Below are positions 1-9,316 of a DNA stretch of 64,000 bases, one piece after another. A program made the translations under genes and the position numbers. The stretch lies in contig NZ_CAGKLC010000001.1 of NCBI RefSeq assembly GCF_903469665.1, positions 13,852 to 77,851 on the forward strand. Direction: 5' to 3'. Within the stretch, counting starts at the first letter, position 1, and every line of letters begins with the position of its first letter. The stretch is from Flavobacterium sp. UGB4466. Lineage in GTDB: Bacteria > Bacteroidota > Bacteroidia > Flavobacteriales > Flavobacteriaceae. The notes beneath the pieces were generated by a model. It did not search any database. It saw only the letters and a list, made by a program, of their open reading frames with translations, and was not told the DNA's origin.

Positions 1-86
1 GAATTAACGAATTAACGAATTAACGAATTAACGAATTAACGAATTAACGAATTAACGAATTAACGAATTAACGAATTAACGAATTA
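1..86. repeat. 8-bp tandem repeat (GAATTAAC) x 10.75
   Basis: The 8-mer GAATTAAC is repeated without error ten times, followed by a six-base partial copy. The array starts at the window edge, so its full length is unknown. Its last three bases are the stop codon of the minus-strand gene at 84-3476, so the array lies directly downstream of that gene. The unit is not a multiple of three. Slippage would alter the 3' flank, and the stop itself only if the last unit changed. Confidence 0.97.
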
Positions 87-3000
87 CTGAAACAGTACTT
101 TTCGGGTGACAGTAAAATCATTTGCTAAAGTGATCTTCACCAATAAAACCTGATTGGCTGACGGTAAATTTTCAATTTGAAAGGTCGCACTGTTTAATTT
201 GTTCTTACTGTATAATTGTTTGCCGGTAATATCAAAAACAACAACTTGTTTAATGTTTTCTTTTGATGAAGACATTTGAATAGTTTTATTGCTAGTCGAA
301 ATAAGAATGCCATTTTCGATGTTTTCAAAATCTCCTGTACCTAAAGTTTTGCCTGGTTTATAGCGCAGTGTCAAACGTTCGGTAAAGGTACCGGCTTCGG
401 TTTTAAAAGTATAGTTGCTTTGTGTTAAATCATGAACAGTCCCGGTTGTTTTGTCTTCAATGTAAATGGCTTGATTGCTCATGTTTCCATCTACTTCGTC
501 AATTGCCACAGTAAAATCACCTGCAACTGTTGTGCGGTATCCTAATGGAACAAGATCGGCATCTGTAAATGGCAGAGCACGTCCCTGAATTACATATTTG
601 TTTTTTTGATCCGTAGTGTAAAAATCTAAATATTGATTGCCGTCAAAAGTTAGTCCGTCATATCTGTTTTCATAGTCATTGGTTGCTCCTTCAATGTAGC
701 TTACTAGCAATTGTTTAAAAGCTCCCGTGGTATTGGTCATGTTTAACCAAATGCGGTGTTTTTCTATAGCCGCCACTTTTGAGGTGTTTCCGGGTCTGAA
801 AAACTGACCGTTATTGGCTCCGCCCAATCGCATTAAATTGTTGAACTTCACTTTTCCTGCAGCATTCGTCGTTACAAAAAAGGCTTGCCCGGCTGCTATG
901 TTGCCCGTCGGTTTAGTGCCTTTGTCTTTTGCAGGATCGTTATTGTGCTGTTTATCCGATTTTGCAGAAACTCCTCCACTAAGGTTGTATGAAGCATAGT
1001 CATCCGCGCTGTACTGATTACTTGGAACAGGTTTTGCAGGAGTGTTATGCGTCCAGAAATAGAGCGTTCCGTCTAACATTGGATTGTCTTTTAAAAGCCT
1101 ATCAGCACTTAGGGCAGACGGGTACGGATTTCCAATCAGGTGGCCTTTCATTGCGGTTAGGTATTCTCCCTCTAAATCTCCATTGTTTGGAATTCCTTTG
1201 AAAGTTGTGGTAAATTCTTGTTTGGTTGCATTTGTATAGTTCGAGGGGCCTCGAATAATGTAGCCTTTTCCAACAATCATATTGCTTTCTCTATTGGTTC
1301 GTACCCATTGTGTACCGTCATTGCCATAATACATAGTGGCAGGCGTAGAAGGCGAAACGTCTACTAATTTTTGTGGAGTTACCGGAGTAGACCAATACAA
1401 ATAATCTTTTTGGAATATAGGCGGACTGGTACGGATGTATGAAATACTTCCCGTATTCTTAGCATTGCTTTTTTGTATCAAACTGGAACTGTTTTCAAAA
1501 ACTAAAGATCCGGAGTTTACGTCTATACTATTGGCAATAGTTAAGGTGTTTCCTGATTTTATAGTTACTGTTGCTCCATTCATGATTGTGCAGGAACATC
1601 CGTTAAGATCTGTTTCTGCAGTATAATTTCCTGTAAATTGAATTGGATCGTTTAACGAAGGTGTTCCACCTGACCATTTAGTGCCATTCCACACATTTCC
1701 GGGTAGGATTACAATGTCTGACGAATATACTCTTGTGCAGTTATCATCAATGGCAAATTTATAAGTTCCGGGAGCTAATCCTGAAATTTCATATGTGGTT
1801 CCGGAAGTTGTATAATTGTAGACAGTTCCTCGTGACTCGACTAATCTTCCTGATGTAGGTACATTTTCTAAAACAACACTTCCGCTTGGGGTAGTACAGG
1901 TAGGTTGTTTGATCGTTCCTACTGTTGGGGCAATATTTGCCTGTTTGGTTATAATAGCTTCCGAAATTGCAGTGGTTGCCGTTCCGCAGTTTGATGTTAC
2001 TACCGCATAGTAATACAATGTTCCTGATGTTGTGGATTGTGGCGTGTAACTATTGGTTCTAGCGCCATTTGCAGCTCCTAATGCCGTTCCGTTTGTGGCA
2101 GTTGCAGCAGTATTACTGAACCATTGATAGGTTAAGGTTCCTGATGCTGTAGCGGTAACCGTTAAAGGTGTAAAGGCATCGTTGAGGCATTTGGTTTGAG
2201 TAGCGGTAGACTGTGAGGTAATTTCTAATGATGGGTTAACCGTTAGTTTAGCAGTATTTGAGTTTGTGTTGGTATTGGCAGGACAAGTGGTTGAGCTTCT
2301 TGCGACACAACGAACATAGTAGTCACTATAGGACAAAGGAAGGTTGGTCAAATTTAAGGTTGCTGTATTATGACCTGATACCCCCTGAACGCCATTGGTA
2401 TTAGTCCAGTTTGTTGAGCCATTGGCAGAATATTGCCATTGGTAGGTCGCATTCGAGGCTGATGCGGTTACGCTAAAGGTGCCGGATTGACCTTCGCAGG
2501 CAACTAAATCCTGTGGTTGACTGGTGAACGTTAATCCTGCTTGTACATTGACTGCTATACTGTTTGAGGCATTGCTAGGACACATATAGTCTTTATTTTG
2601 TGTAATTACCGAGTAGGTACCCGATGCTGTAACCCTTATGCTTCTGGTAGTTTGCCCGTTTGACCAAAGGTAGTTGTCTTCAATACTTGAAGTCAATACT
2701 ACACTGCCTCCCTGGCAAAAAGTAGTTGGTCCGCTTGCGGTAATAGTAGGTCTTGACGTTTTTCCGTTAGTGATATTGACGTATTTGTATATGGCATCAT
2801 TTGTTTTACAATCGTTAGAGGCTACAACAGTAAGATTTCCTGCGGTTGAGCTGGTAGTTACGGTAATGGAGTTGGTATTTGCTCCTGAGGTAATAGTCCA
2901 GCCAGAAGGTACTGTCCATACATATTTGGTGGCATTTGTTACTGGTGGAATCGAGTAAACTTGCCCTGTATTTCTTGGACATTGTGGTGAAAAACCTGTG

Positions 3001-3476
3001 ATTTCGCCAGTTTCACCTAATGCTTCGTAAACTGTTATCTTTTTTTGAGAGGTTTTAACAGTAGGGCAATTTGGCTGTGTTATCGTATAAATGACGTTTG
3101 CAACTCCGGGAGCTTTTGCAATGGCATTGGCGCCTCCGTCACTTTTAGTAACAACTTCGAGAACTGATGGATCTGATGAGGACCAGGTTCCTCCGCTCCA
3201 TCCTCCGGCGGCCCAGAACAATTCTGTAGAACCTACGCATAATTTACTATTATTGCTGCTAACCGTGCCAGGAGTTGCATTGGAATTGCATTGCGCATTT
3301 AAATGACTGACGTTGATAAATAGGCTAAGAGCAACGAGTAATTTAAAGTAATTTTTTGGGGCTTCGAAAGTGTTTTTTATAGCTGAAAAAAAGTTGATTT
3401 TTCTATCGGAACTAATTTTTTTTGACGAAAGATTAAAAGGAAAGGTAGGTGTTTTAAAAAGTAAAGTTTTCTTCAT
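84..3476 (-). CDS. Large T9SS-secreted protein with Ig-like repeats and C-terminal sorting domain
   Basis: A 1130-residue secreted protein with a long basic N-terminal stretch before the hydrophobic segment (about residues 45-60, cleavage probably after LNA). Residues about 65-515 hold several Ig/PKD-like beta domains rich in Ser/Thr/Asn, including a Cys-containing Ig-like unit near 315-415. From about residue 515 it shares a long block with the proteins at 4606, 9317 and 13919 (motifs QPTC, YWSTPV, GKGYIIR, IGNPYPSAL, FWTHNTP, IDEVDG). The end (FENIENGI to RKVLFQ) resembles a T9SS sorting domain without the YPNP box of type A, so a type C-like signal is likely. Expected at the cell surface or outside; no catalytic motif seen. 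A minus-strand TATCTTTG box (3533-3540) lies upstream, with no clear TTG partner. Substrate and role are unknown. Confidence 0.85.
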   Translation of the reverse strand: MKKTLLFKTPTFPFNLSSKKISSDRKINFFSAIKNTFEAPKNYFKLLVALSLFINVSHLNAQCNSNATPGTVSSNNSKLCVGSTELFWAAGGWSGGTWSSSDPSVLEVVTKSDGGANAIAKAPGVANVIYTITQPNCPTVKTSQKKITVYEALGETGEITGFSPQCPRNTGQVYSIPPVTNATKYVWTVPSGWTITSGANTNSITVTTSSTAGNLTVVASNDCKTNDAIYKYVNITNGKTSRPTITASGPTTFCQGGSVVLTSSIEDNYLWSNGQTTRSIRVTASGTYSVITQNKDYMCPSNASNSIAVNVQAGLTFTSQPQDLVACEGQSGTFSVTASASNATYQWQYSANGSTNWTNTNGVQGVSGHNTATLNLTNLPLSYSDYYVRCVARSSTTCPANTNTNSNTAKLTVNPSLEITSQSTATQTKCLNDAFTPLTVTATASGTLTYQWFSNTAATATNGTALGAANGARTNSYTPQSTTSGTLYYYAVVTSNCGTATTAISEAIITKQANIAPTVGTIKQPTCTTPSGSVVLENVPTSGRLVESRGTVYNYTTSGTTYEISGLAPGTYKFAIDDNCTRVYSSDIVILPGNVWNGTKWSGGTPSLNDPIQFTGNYTAETDLNGCSCTIMNGATVTIKSGNTLTIANSIDVNSGSLVFENSSSLIQKSNAKNTGSISYIRTSPPIFQKDYLYWSTPVTPQKLVDVSPSTPATMYYGNDGTQWVRTNRESNMIVGKGYIIRGPSNYTNATKQEFTTTFKGIPNNGDLEGEYLTAMKGHLIGNPYPSALSADRLLKDNPMLDGTLYFWTHNTPAKPVPSNQYSADDYASYNLSGGVSAKSDKQHNNDPAKDKGTKPTGNIAAGQAFFVTTNAAGKVKFNNLMRLGGANNGQFFRPGNTSKVAAIEKHRIWLNMTNTTGAFKQLLVSYIEGATNDYENRYDGLTFDGNQYLDFYTTDQKNKYVIQGRALPFTDADLVPLGYRTTVAGDFTVAIDEVDGNMSNQAIYIEDKTTGTVHDLTQSNYTFKTEAGTFTERLTLRYKPGKTLGTGDFENIENGILISTSNKTIQMSSSKENIKQVVVFDITGKQLYSKNKLNSATFQIENLPSANQVLLVKITLANDFTVTRKVLFQ

Positions 3477-3841
3477 AGTAGGTGTATTCTATACAATTTG
3501 TTATGCCGGAACAGGATAATTTTTTGCCTTGGCAAAGATAGATACACATACGTGATTGGACATATGAAGGTTTTCAGAACGATCATTTAATCGACAAAAT
3601 GTCAAAATAGTCGACGAAATACATCTTTAAAAATGGTATTTTATGTTATTTCTTATAAATAGTAATTTTAAAGTATAAGAAAAATCGCAAAATAACACTC
3701 AAAATGATCCTGTTTTTAGAACTATAAGCACAAAAAACGTCTTTTAAGTAAAAAATTTGCAAGAAAATTGAATGTGCGAGTGTAGTGATTTTGACGAAAA
3801 AAATCAAAAAGTAATGAGGTTAAGCCCGTGATTTTTGTGGG
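3477..3841. other. Intergenic region between recX and the T9SS gene
   Basis: 365 bp, AT-rich, without a convincing ORF. A minus-strand TATCTTTG (-7-like) at 3533-3540 could serve the gene ending at 84. An imperfect GC-containing hairpin at about 3823-3845 overlaps the recX stop and may end recX, although no good T-run follows. Nothing else is evident. Confidence 0.5.
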
Positions 3842-4315
3842 CTAGAATTCTTTCTCAAGCAAAGTAACTTTATCGTAAACAAGAAAACTTTCGTAGCCGC
3901 GGCGAAGCATATAGTCGCAGAATTTTTTTCGTTTTTTTAAGGTGTTTTTTTCGGAAATGCTATTCCAGCATCGCTCAGAAAGCTGGTCGAAAGTGGCTTC
4001 GTATTCCTCGATAGTAATTTCTTTTAAAGCAAGCGTAATATTAGCCGACGAAATTTGTTTTGCTTTCAGTTCATTGGTAATTCGAATTCTGCCCCAATGT
4101 TTCATGCGATGTTTGCCTCTGGCAAAGCTGCAGGCAAATCGGGTTTCGTTTAGAAAGTTAGTTTCAATCAATTGAACCACAATAGTATCGATTTCATCGG
4201 CAGTCATTTTTAGGCTGTACAGTTTGGATACCACTTCGGCATGACAGCGCTCCTGATAAGCACAGTAGTGTTCTAACTTCAGTAAAGCCTCTTTGGGAGT
4301 GCAAATTGAATTCAT
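3842..4315 (-). CDS. recX: Regulatory protein RecX
   Basis: 157 residues, a normal RecX length. RecX binds RecA filaments and modulates recombination and SOS activity in the cytoplasm. Typical three-helix repeats are visible: an N-terminal unit (ALLKLEHYCAYQERCHAEV), a middle unit with NFLNETRFACSFARGK followed by HWGRIRITNELKAKQIS, and a C-terminal unit with KRKKFCDYMLRRGYESFLV. The middle block is the family hallmark. The gene stands alone between T9SS protein genes and not beside recA, which is common in Flavobacteriia. The ATG at 4315 is the only reasonable start. Confidence 0.9.
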   Translation of the reverse strand: MNSICTPKEALLKLEHYCAYQERCHAEVVSKLYSLKMTADEIDTIVVQLIETNFLNETRFACSFARGKHRMKHWGRIRITNELKAKQISSANITLALKEITIEEYEATFDQLSERCWNSISEKNTLKKRKKFCDYMLRRGYESFLVYDKVTLLEKEF

Positions 4316-4420
4316 GGCTTTTTTCTTTCTTTTTAACGATTACGGCTAAAAATAGTCATTTAAATGTTAAAATCACAACTATTTTTTTTGTTTTTCTCAG
4401 AAAAGTCTTTTGTTAAAATG

Positions 4421-4450
4421 TTGTATATGTGGGGAATTATAATATTTTTG
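4421..4450 (+). promoter_or_regulatory. Predicted Bacteroidota promoter of the 4606 gene
   Basis: TTG at 4421-4423, a 19-bp spacer and TATTTTTG at 4443-4450 match TTG-N(17-23)-TAnnTTTG exactly. Initiation near 4457 would leave a leader of about 150 nt before the ATG at 4606. Confidence 0.6.
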
Positions 4451-4605
4451 TACACAAAATTAACAGTTTTTTATGACCTTGTAAAACAGGGTTTTAGCTT
4501 TTAGTTTTAAAACAAAGTATAAAAAACAACTCCTGAATTTAATAGGGAGTATTTTTTTGTGTTTTGTTGCCCAAAAACAAATTTAATCATAAATACCACT
4601 TTCAT

Positions 4606-7600
4606 ATGATTCAAAAATTACTTTTGAGCGTTCGCTCTGTATTTTTAAAATTTTCTGATCCCCAGGCCAGAAAAACTTCTAATCCCGTTATCAAATTAGC
4701 CTGTCTGGGAATGTTTTTGGTTATGAATTTGGGGTATGGGCAAACAGTAACCTGGGATGGCTGGAGTGGGGATGGAAACTGGAATACACCAACAAACTGG
4801 AGTACCAATTCTGTTCCAACAGGTACAAGTAATGTTGTAATACCTAGTTTAGCAAGTCAACCGATAATTTCAAGTGCAAATGCGCAATGTAATAATATTA
4901 CAATTAGTTCTGGAGCTACTCTTACAGTGAATCGAAATTTTACAGTTAATGGCTCTGCCACTATTTCTGGTACAATAAGCTTTGCTTCAACAAATAGTAC
5001 CGCAAGAACGATTATATTTAGAGGTGCAGTAACTTTAAACAATGGATCAATATGGGGTGAACCTTCGTCGGGAAACGGAGCAAATAATAGCTATACATTT
5101 GCTGATAATTTAGTCAATAATGCAACATCTTTTAATGCCGTAGGAACGACGGGAATTCATACTTTTAGTGGAGCATCTAAAACATTCAGCGGATCAACAA
5201 CAACTATAATTCCTTTAGTGTCTATTACGGGTACCTATACTAATAATTCCGCTTTTGCTGTCGCAAATGTACTTTCTGGGAATGGAACATTGATTAATTC
5301 ATCAAGTGGTACACTCACGATTGGAGGGACGTCGACAATAAGTACTACTCTTGCTAATGCAGGAACTTTAAACCTTAATGGCTCGTCTGGATCTACAACA
5401 ACGAATTTTACAAATACTGGTACAATCAATGTTAATGGTTCTAATTCAATTGCATCTATTAATAATAGCTCGCAGTTAAATATTAGTGCCTCTCCAGTTC
5501 CAACTATTACCACTTTAACTGCGACATTTGCTGGTAATACAGTCGACTATAGTGGAGGAGCTCAAACAATAAAGGCAAATTCTTATACAAATCTTACCTT
5601 ATCGGGAAGTGGTACAAAAACATTTCCTTCAGCTGGTGTTACTGCTTCAAATGTTCTGACTATTGGCAATGGCATAGTGGCTAATTTAAGTACTGCTACA
5701 CATACCGTAAAAGCTTTAGTTCTCGGAGAAGTAAACAGGCCGTCAGGAACTTGGGGGAGCTCTTCTTCAAGTGCAGCAAATCAGAATGATTTATACTTTT
5801 CCGCAGTAACAGGGATCATCACTGTATCTACTTGCGCGGGGGCGGCACCGACGCCTTATAATGTAACAGGTGCAGGAGGAGCATTTTGCAGCTCAAATGC
5901 CGGTTCTTCAATCGGTTTGTCTAACTCGCAGACTAATTGCCGTTATCAATTAGTAAGAGGTAACGTGGCCGTGGGTTCACCAATAACGGGCACAGGTGCA
6001 GCAATCAATTTTGGAACGTTTAATAATACGGGATTGTATACTGTTATGGCGACAAATACAACATCATTGTGTTCTGCCGTAATGAATAATTCTGTAAATA
6101 TTTATCGCTACAGTTCACCACCGGTTCCTACTGCAACGGTTGTAAATGTTTCTTGTCCGGGTGAAGCCACAGGAAGCATCACAGTTACGAATGCTGTTGC
6201 CCCGGCTTCTGCTAATTTTGTTAGTGCAAACAATCAGGGAATTGATTTAAACGCTTCTTTGTTATCTAACAGAACAGCCTTTACTTTAGAAGGATGGATT
6301 AAATTTGATAAGACCAAATACATAGCAAGGATGGCACTTTTTGGTCAAAATGATATTATTGAAGTTGGTTTTGAGGGTAATAATCTTAGATTCTGGACAA
6401 CTCGTGGAACGGTGGATTTGCCCTTATCTTCATTTCCTGCAGGATATACATGGAATCACATAGCCGTGACAGCTGATGGTAGTTCGATGAAAATTTATTT
6501 AAATGGAGGAGATCCTATTTCAACTACAGTAAGTGCTACCAATTATGGGAGCAACAGCAATACAACAAAAATGGGATACGGGGTTATGGACAATGCCGGA
6601 GTGGGTTTAACCGGTGAAATCTTTAAATTGGGAGTTTGGAACAGGGCATTGACTGGGACAGAAATTTCTACTTTAGCGTCAGGGTTTGTAGATTATGATG
6701 CATCACAAAATGGGTTACTTGCCGGTTATAGTTTTAATGAAGGCACCGGTTCTACATTATATGGTGTTGGTAGTGCCGCAACGAATGGAACTTTGATAGG
6801 GAGTCCTTCTCCGGTATGGACAGATCCTTATACGTATTCATGGACTTCTACTCCTCCCGGATTTACTTCCAGTTCAAAGAATTTAACAGGAGTACCAAAT
6901 GGGACTTATAATTTAACGACCTCTCTAACAACCTGTACAAATTCAGGTTCATGGACAGTAAACGCAACTAATTTAACAACAGCGATTACAACTCAGCCAT
7001 CAGCTGCAACTACCTGTGTGGGTAATAATGCAGCATTTAGTGTTGCTGGCACAGGAACCAGTTTAACTTATAAATGGCAGGTTAGTACTAATAGCGGATC
7101 AACTTTCAGCGATTTATCCAACGGTGGAGTTTATTCGAATGTTACTTCAGCAACGATGAATATCACTTCTGCTATCGCTACAATGAACAATTATCAATAT
7201 CGTTGTATTGTTGGAGGTGCCTGTCCATCAGTTACATCAAATGCAGTAACGCTTACAGTGAATTCGGCTATGCCGGCGCCAGTCGTAGGTACTGTGACGC
7301 AGCCAACCTGTACCGTTACTTTCGGTAGTATTGCCTTAAGCGGATTACCTTCGGGAGGAACTTTAACAAGATCACCTGGAGCAGTAGCTGTACCTTATAC
7401 AGGAACGACGGTAACAGATACTAATCTTGCGGCAGGAACCTATTCGTACGCCGTTGCAAATGGTCCTTGTTCCTCAATTTCGACTACAGGAATTGTAATT
7501 AATCCGGTTCCGACAGCAACCTATGGTGCGAGTGGATGGGATAACACTGCAACTATAGATAAGAAACTTATTTTTAACTCCAATTTTACTTCAATAGGAG

Positions 7601-9141
7601 ATGTGAGCGGATGTACCTGTGAAGTCAATTCAGGTGCAAATGTTGTAATAGGAGTGGGACATACCTTGAAGATTGCCAATGAGGTTAAAGTACTTAGTGG
7701 TGGTACGATGACTTTTAAAAATACAGCAAGTTTAGTACAAACCAATAACGTTACCAATACAGGCGATATTACTTATGAGCGTACCACGCCTCCTATATTG
7801 CTAAAAGATTATGTGTATTGGTCAACTCCGGTTAGCCCTCAACGATTGGTCGATCTTTCGTCTTTAACGCCTAGCACTATGTATTACGGTTTCGATGGTA
7901 CACAATGGGTTCGAACGAATAGAACTGATAATATGGTGGTAGGTAAAGGGTATATTATTCGTGCTCCATCCAATTATTCGAATAGCTCTAAGACAGCCTA
8001 TCCGGCAAGTTTTAAAGGAGTTCCGAACAATGGAAATATCGAAACAGAAATGTTGGCTTCAGGAAAAAGTTATTTGATAGGGAATCCTTACCCGTCTGCT
8101 TTAAGCGCAGAGAGGTTTGTTTCAGAGGGCATAGAAGGGTTTATAAAAACAAATGAAAATGTAATAAATGGTACCCTTTATTTCTGGACACACAATACAC
8201 CGGCAAAACCTGTTCCAAGTAATCAGTACAGTGCGGATGATTATGCTTCATTCAATTTGACTGGAGGAACAGCGGCGAGATCGGATGTAGATTTTGGTTC
8301 AGGAGGCGGTGTTAAACCAACTGGAGAAATTGCGGCTGGGCAGTCATTTTTTCTAACGACTAAGGCTGCAGGAAAAATATTGTTTACTAACGCAATGCGA
8401 TTAGGGGCAACAGATAACGGTCAGTTTTTTAGACCTGCTAATACCTCAAGAAGAACTACTGTTGAAAAGAACCGTATTTGGTTAAACATGACTAGTACAA
8501 CCGGGGCCTTCAAACAATTATTGTTAGGGTATATAGAAGGTGCAACCAACAATTATGAAACCCTGTATGACGGGTTAAGTCTTGATGGTAACCAGTATTT
8601 GGATTTTTACAGTGTAAGTGATGCAAATAAATTTGTAATTCAGGGACGTGCGGTACCTTTTACAGATGCTGATATTGTTCCCTTAGGTTACCGAACTGCT
8701 GTTGCAGGCGATTTTACAATTGCAATAGACGAGGTTGATGGTAAAATGACCAATCAGAAGATTTATGTTGAAGATAAAGTAACGGGAGTTATTCACGATT
8801 TAACACAAAGCAATTATACTTTTAAAACCGAGGTGGGGAACTTTTCTGAACGTTTGGTATTGCGTTACACCGGTAAAACTTTAGGTGTCGGAGATTTTGA
8901 AAACCTTAAAGACGGGATTTTAGTTTCTATAAAAGACAAAGTAATTGCGGTACAATCTTCGCAGGAAAATATTAAAGAAGTTATAGTGTATGACGTGTCA
9001 GGAAAAATGCTTTACCATAAAAAGAAAGTAGGTAATACAGAATTACAAATTCAAAACCTGCCATCAGCCAATCAGGTTTTATTGGTGAAGATCACTTTAG
9101 CAAATGATTTTACTACGACAAGAAAAGTTATTTTTCAATAA
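4606..9141 (+). CDS. Giant T9SS-secreted protein with LamG-like domain
   Basis: 1511 residues from the ATG at 4606. The frame extends upstream to a TTG at 4564, but MIQKLLL begins a normal secretion signal ending near GYGQ. Residues about 35-420 are a Ser/Thr/Asn/Gly-rich beta-helix-like stretch. An Ig-like region follows, then a LamG/concanavalin-like domain at about 533-738 (TLEGWIKFD, WNHIAVTADGSSMKIYLNG, GVWNRALTGTEI), which suggests glycan or matrix binding. From about residue 888 to the end it carries the shared block and the type C-like T9SS sorting domain. The last 270 nt and the 3' flank are nearly identical to those of the next gene, pointing to recent duplication or gene conversion. 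A terminator follows. The ligand is unknown. Confidence 0.87.
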   Translation: MIQKLLLSVRSVFLKFSDPQARKTSNPVIKLACLGMFLVMNLGYGQTVTWDGWSGDGNWNTPTNWSTNSVPTGTSNVVIPSLASQPIISSANAQCNNITISSGATLTVNRNFTVNGSATISGTISFASTNSTARTIIFRGAVTLNNGSIWGEPSSGNGANNSYTFADNLVNNATSFNAVGTTGIHTFSGASKTFSGSTTTIIPLVSITGTYTNNSAFAVANVLSGNGTLINSSSGTLTIGGTSTISTTLANAGTLNLNGSSGSTTTNFTNTGTINVNGSNSIASINNSSQLNISASPVPTITTLTATFAGNTVDYSGGAQTIKANSYTNLTLSGSGTKTFPSAGVTASNVLTIGNGIVANLSTATHTVKALVLGEVNRPSGTWGSSSSSAANQNDLYFSAVTGIITVSTCAGAAPTPYNVTGAGGAFCSSNAGSSIGLSNSQTNCRYQLVRGNVAVGSPITGTGAAINFGTFNNTGLYTVMATNTTSLCSAVMNNSVNIYRYSSPPVPTATVVNVSCPGEATGSITVTNAVAPASANFVSANNQGIDLNASLLSNRTAFTLEGWIKFDKTKYIARMALFGQNDIIEVGFEGNNLRFWTTRGTVDLPLSSFPAGYTWNHIAVTADGSSMKIYLNGGDPISTTVSATNYGSNSNTTKMGYGVMDNAGVGLTGEIFKLGVWNRALTGTEISTLASGFVDYDASQNGLLAGYSFNEGTGSTLYGVGSAATNGTLIGSPSPVWTDPYTYSWTSTPPGFTSSSKNLTGVPNGTYNLTTSLTTCTNSGSWTVNATNLTTAITTQPSAATTCVGNNAAFSVAGTGTSLTYKWQVSTNSGSTFSDLSNGGVYSNVTSATMNITSAIATMNNYQYRCIVGGACPSVTSNAVTLTVNSAMPAPVVGTVTQPTCTVTFGSIALSGLPSGGTLTRSPGAVAVPYTGTTVTDTNLAAGTYSYAVANGPCSSISTTGIVINPVPTATYGASGWDNTATIDKKLIFNSNFTSIGDVSGCTCEVNSGANVVIGVGHTLKIANEVKVLSGGTMTFKNTASLVQTNNVTNTGDITYERTTPPILLKDYVYWSTPVSPQRLVDLSSLTPSTMYYGFDGTQWVRTNRTDNMVVGKGYIIRAPSNYSNSSKTAYPASFKGVPNNGNIETEMLASGKSYLIGNPYPSALSAERFVSEGIEGFIKTNENVINGTLYFWTHNTPAKPVPSNQYSADDYASFNLTGGTAARSDVDFGSGGGVKPTGEIAAGQSFFLTTKAAGKILFTNAMRLGATDNGQFFRPANTSRRTTVEKNRIWLNMTSTTGAFKQLLLGYIEGATNNYETLYDGLSLDGNQYLDFYSVSDANKFVIQGRAVPFTDADIVPLGYRTAVAGDFTIAIDEVDGKMTNQKIYVEDKVTGVIHDLTQSNYTFKTEVGNFSERLVLRYTGKTLGVGDFENLKDGILVSIKDKVIAVQSSQENIKEVIVYDVSGKMLYHKKKVGNTELQIQNLPSANQVLLVKITLANDFTTTRKVIFQ

Positions 9142-9163
9142 ATTTTAAATAAGAGTTCATTTC

Positions 9164-9201
9164 AAAAAATCCATTCCGTTTTTCGGAGTGGATTTTTTTT
9201 T
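9164..9201 (+). terminator. Rho-independent terminator
   Basis: The stem ATCCATTCCG/CGGAGTGGAT (one G-U pair) encloses a TTTTT loop and is followed by eight or more T. It sits 23 bp after the stop and has a near-identical twin at 12654. Confidence 0.9.
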
Positions 9202-9226
9202 GTCTAAGAAAATAAGGTGTTTAAAA

Positions 9227-9275
9227 AATCACCAAAATTGGTGATTGTGGATTTTATATAAGGGTTGTAGTTTTA
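9227..9275 (+). promoter_or_regulatory. Promoter with overlapping perfect inverted repeat (candidate operator)
   Basis: A perfect 9-bp inverted repeat, AATCACCAA-AA-TTGGTGATT (9227-9246), overlaps the TTG at 9245-9247. After 20 bp comes TAGTTTTA (9268-9275), one base off TAnnTTTG. The same arrangement stands before the 12807 gene with an exact TATTTTTG box. The overlap with the -33 element fits a repressor or activator site. No regulator has been assigned. Confidence 0.5.
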
Positions 9276-9316
9276 GGCCAAATTATGATCAAAGAAAAAC
9301 TTAAGCCCCTAGAGTT

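Noticed and set aside
1..86. Octamer array as a CRISPR array or replication iterons
   Set aside because: No spacers separate the units, 8 bp is far too short for CRISPR, and no rep gene or origin features are nearby.
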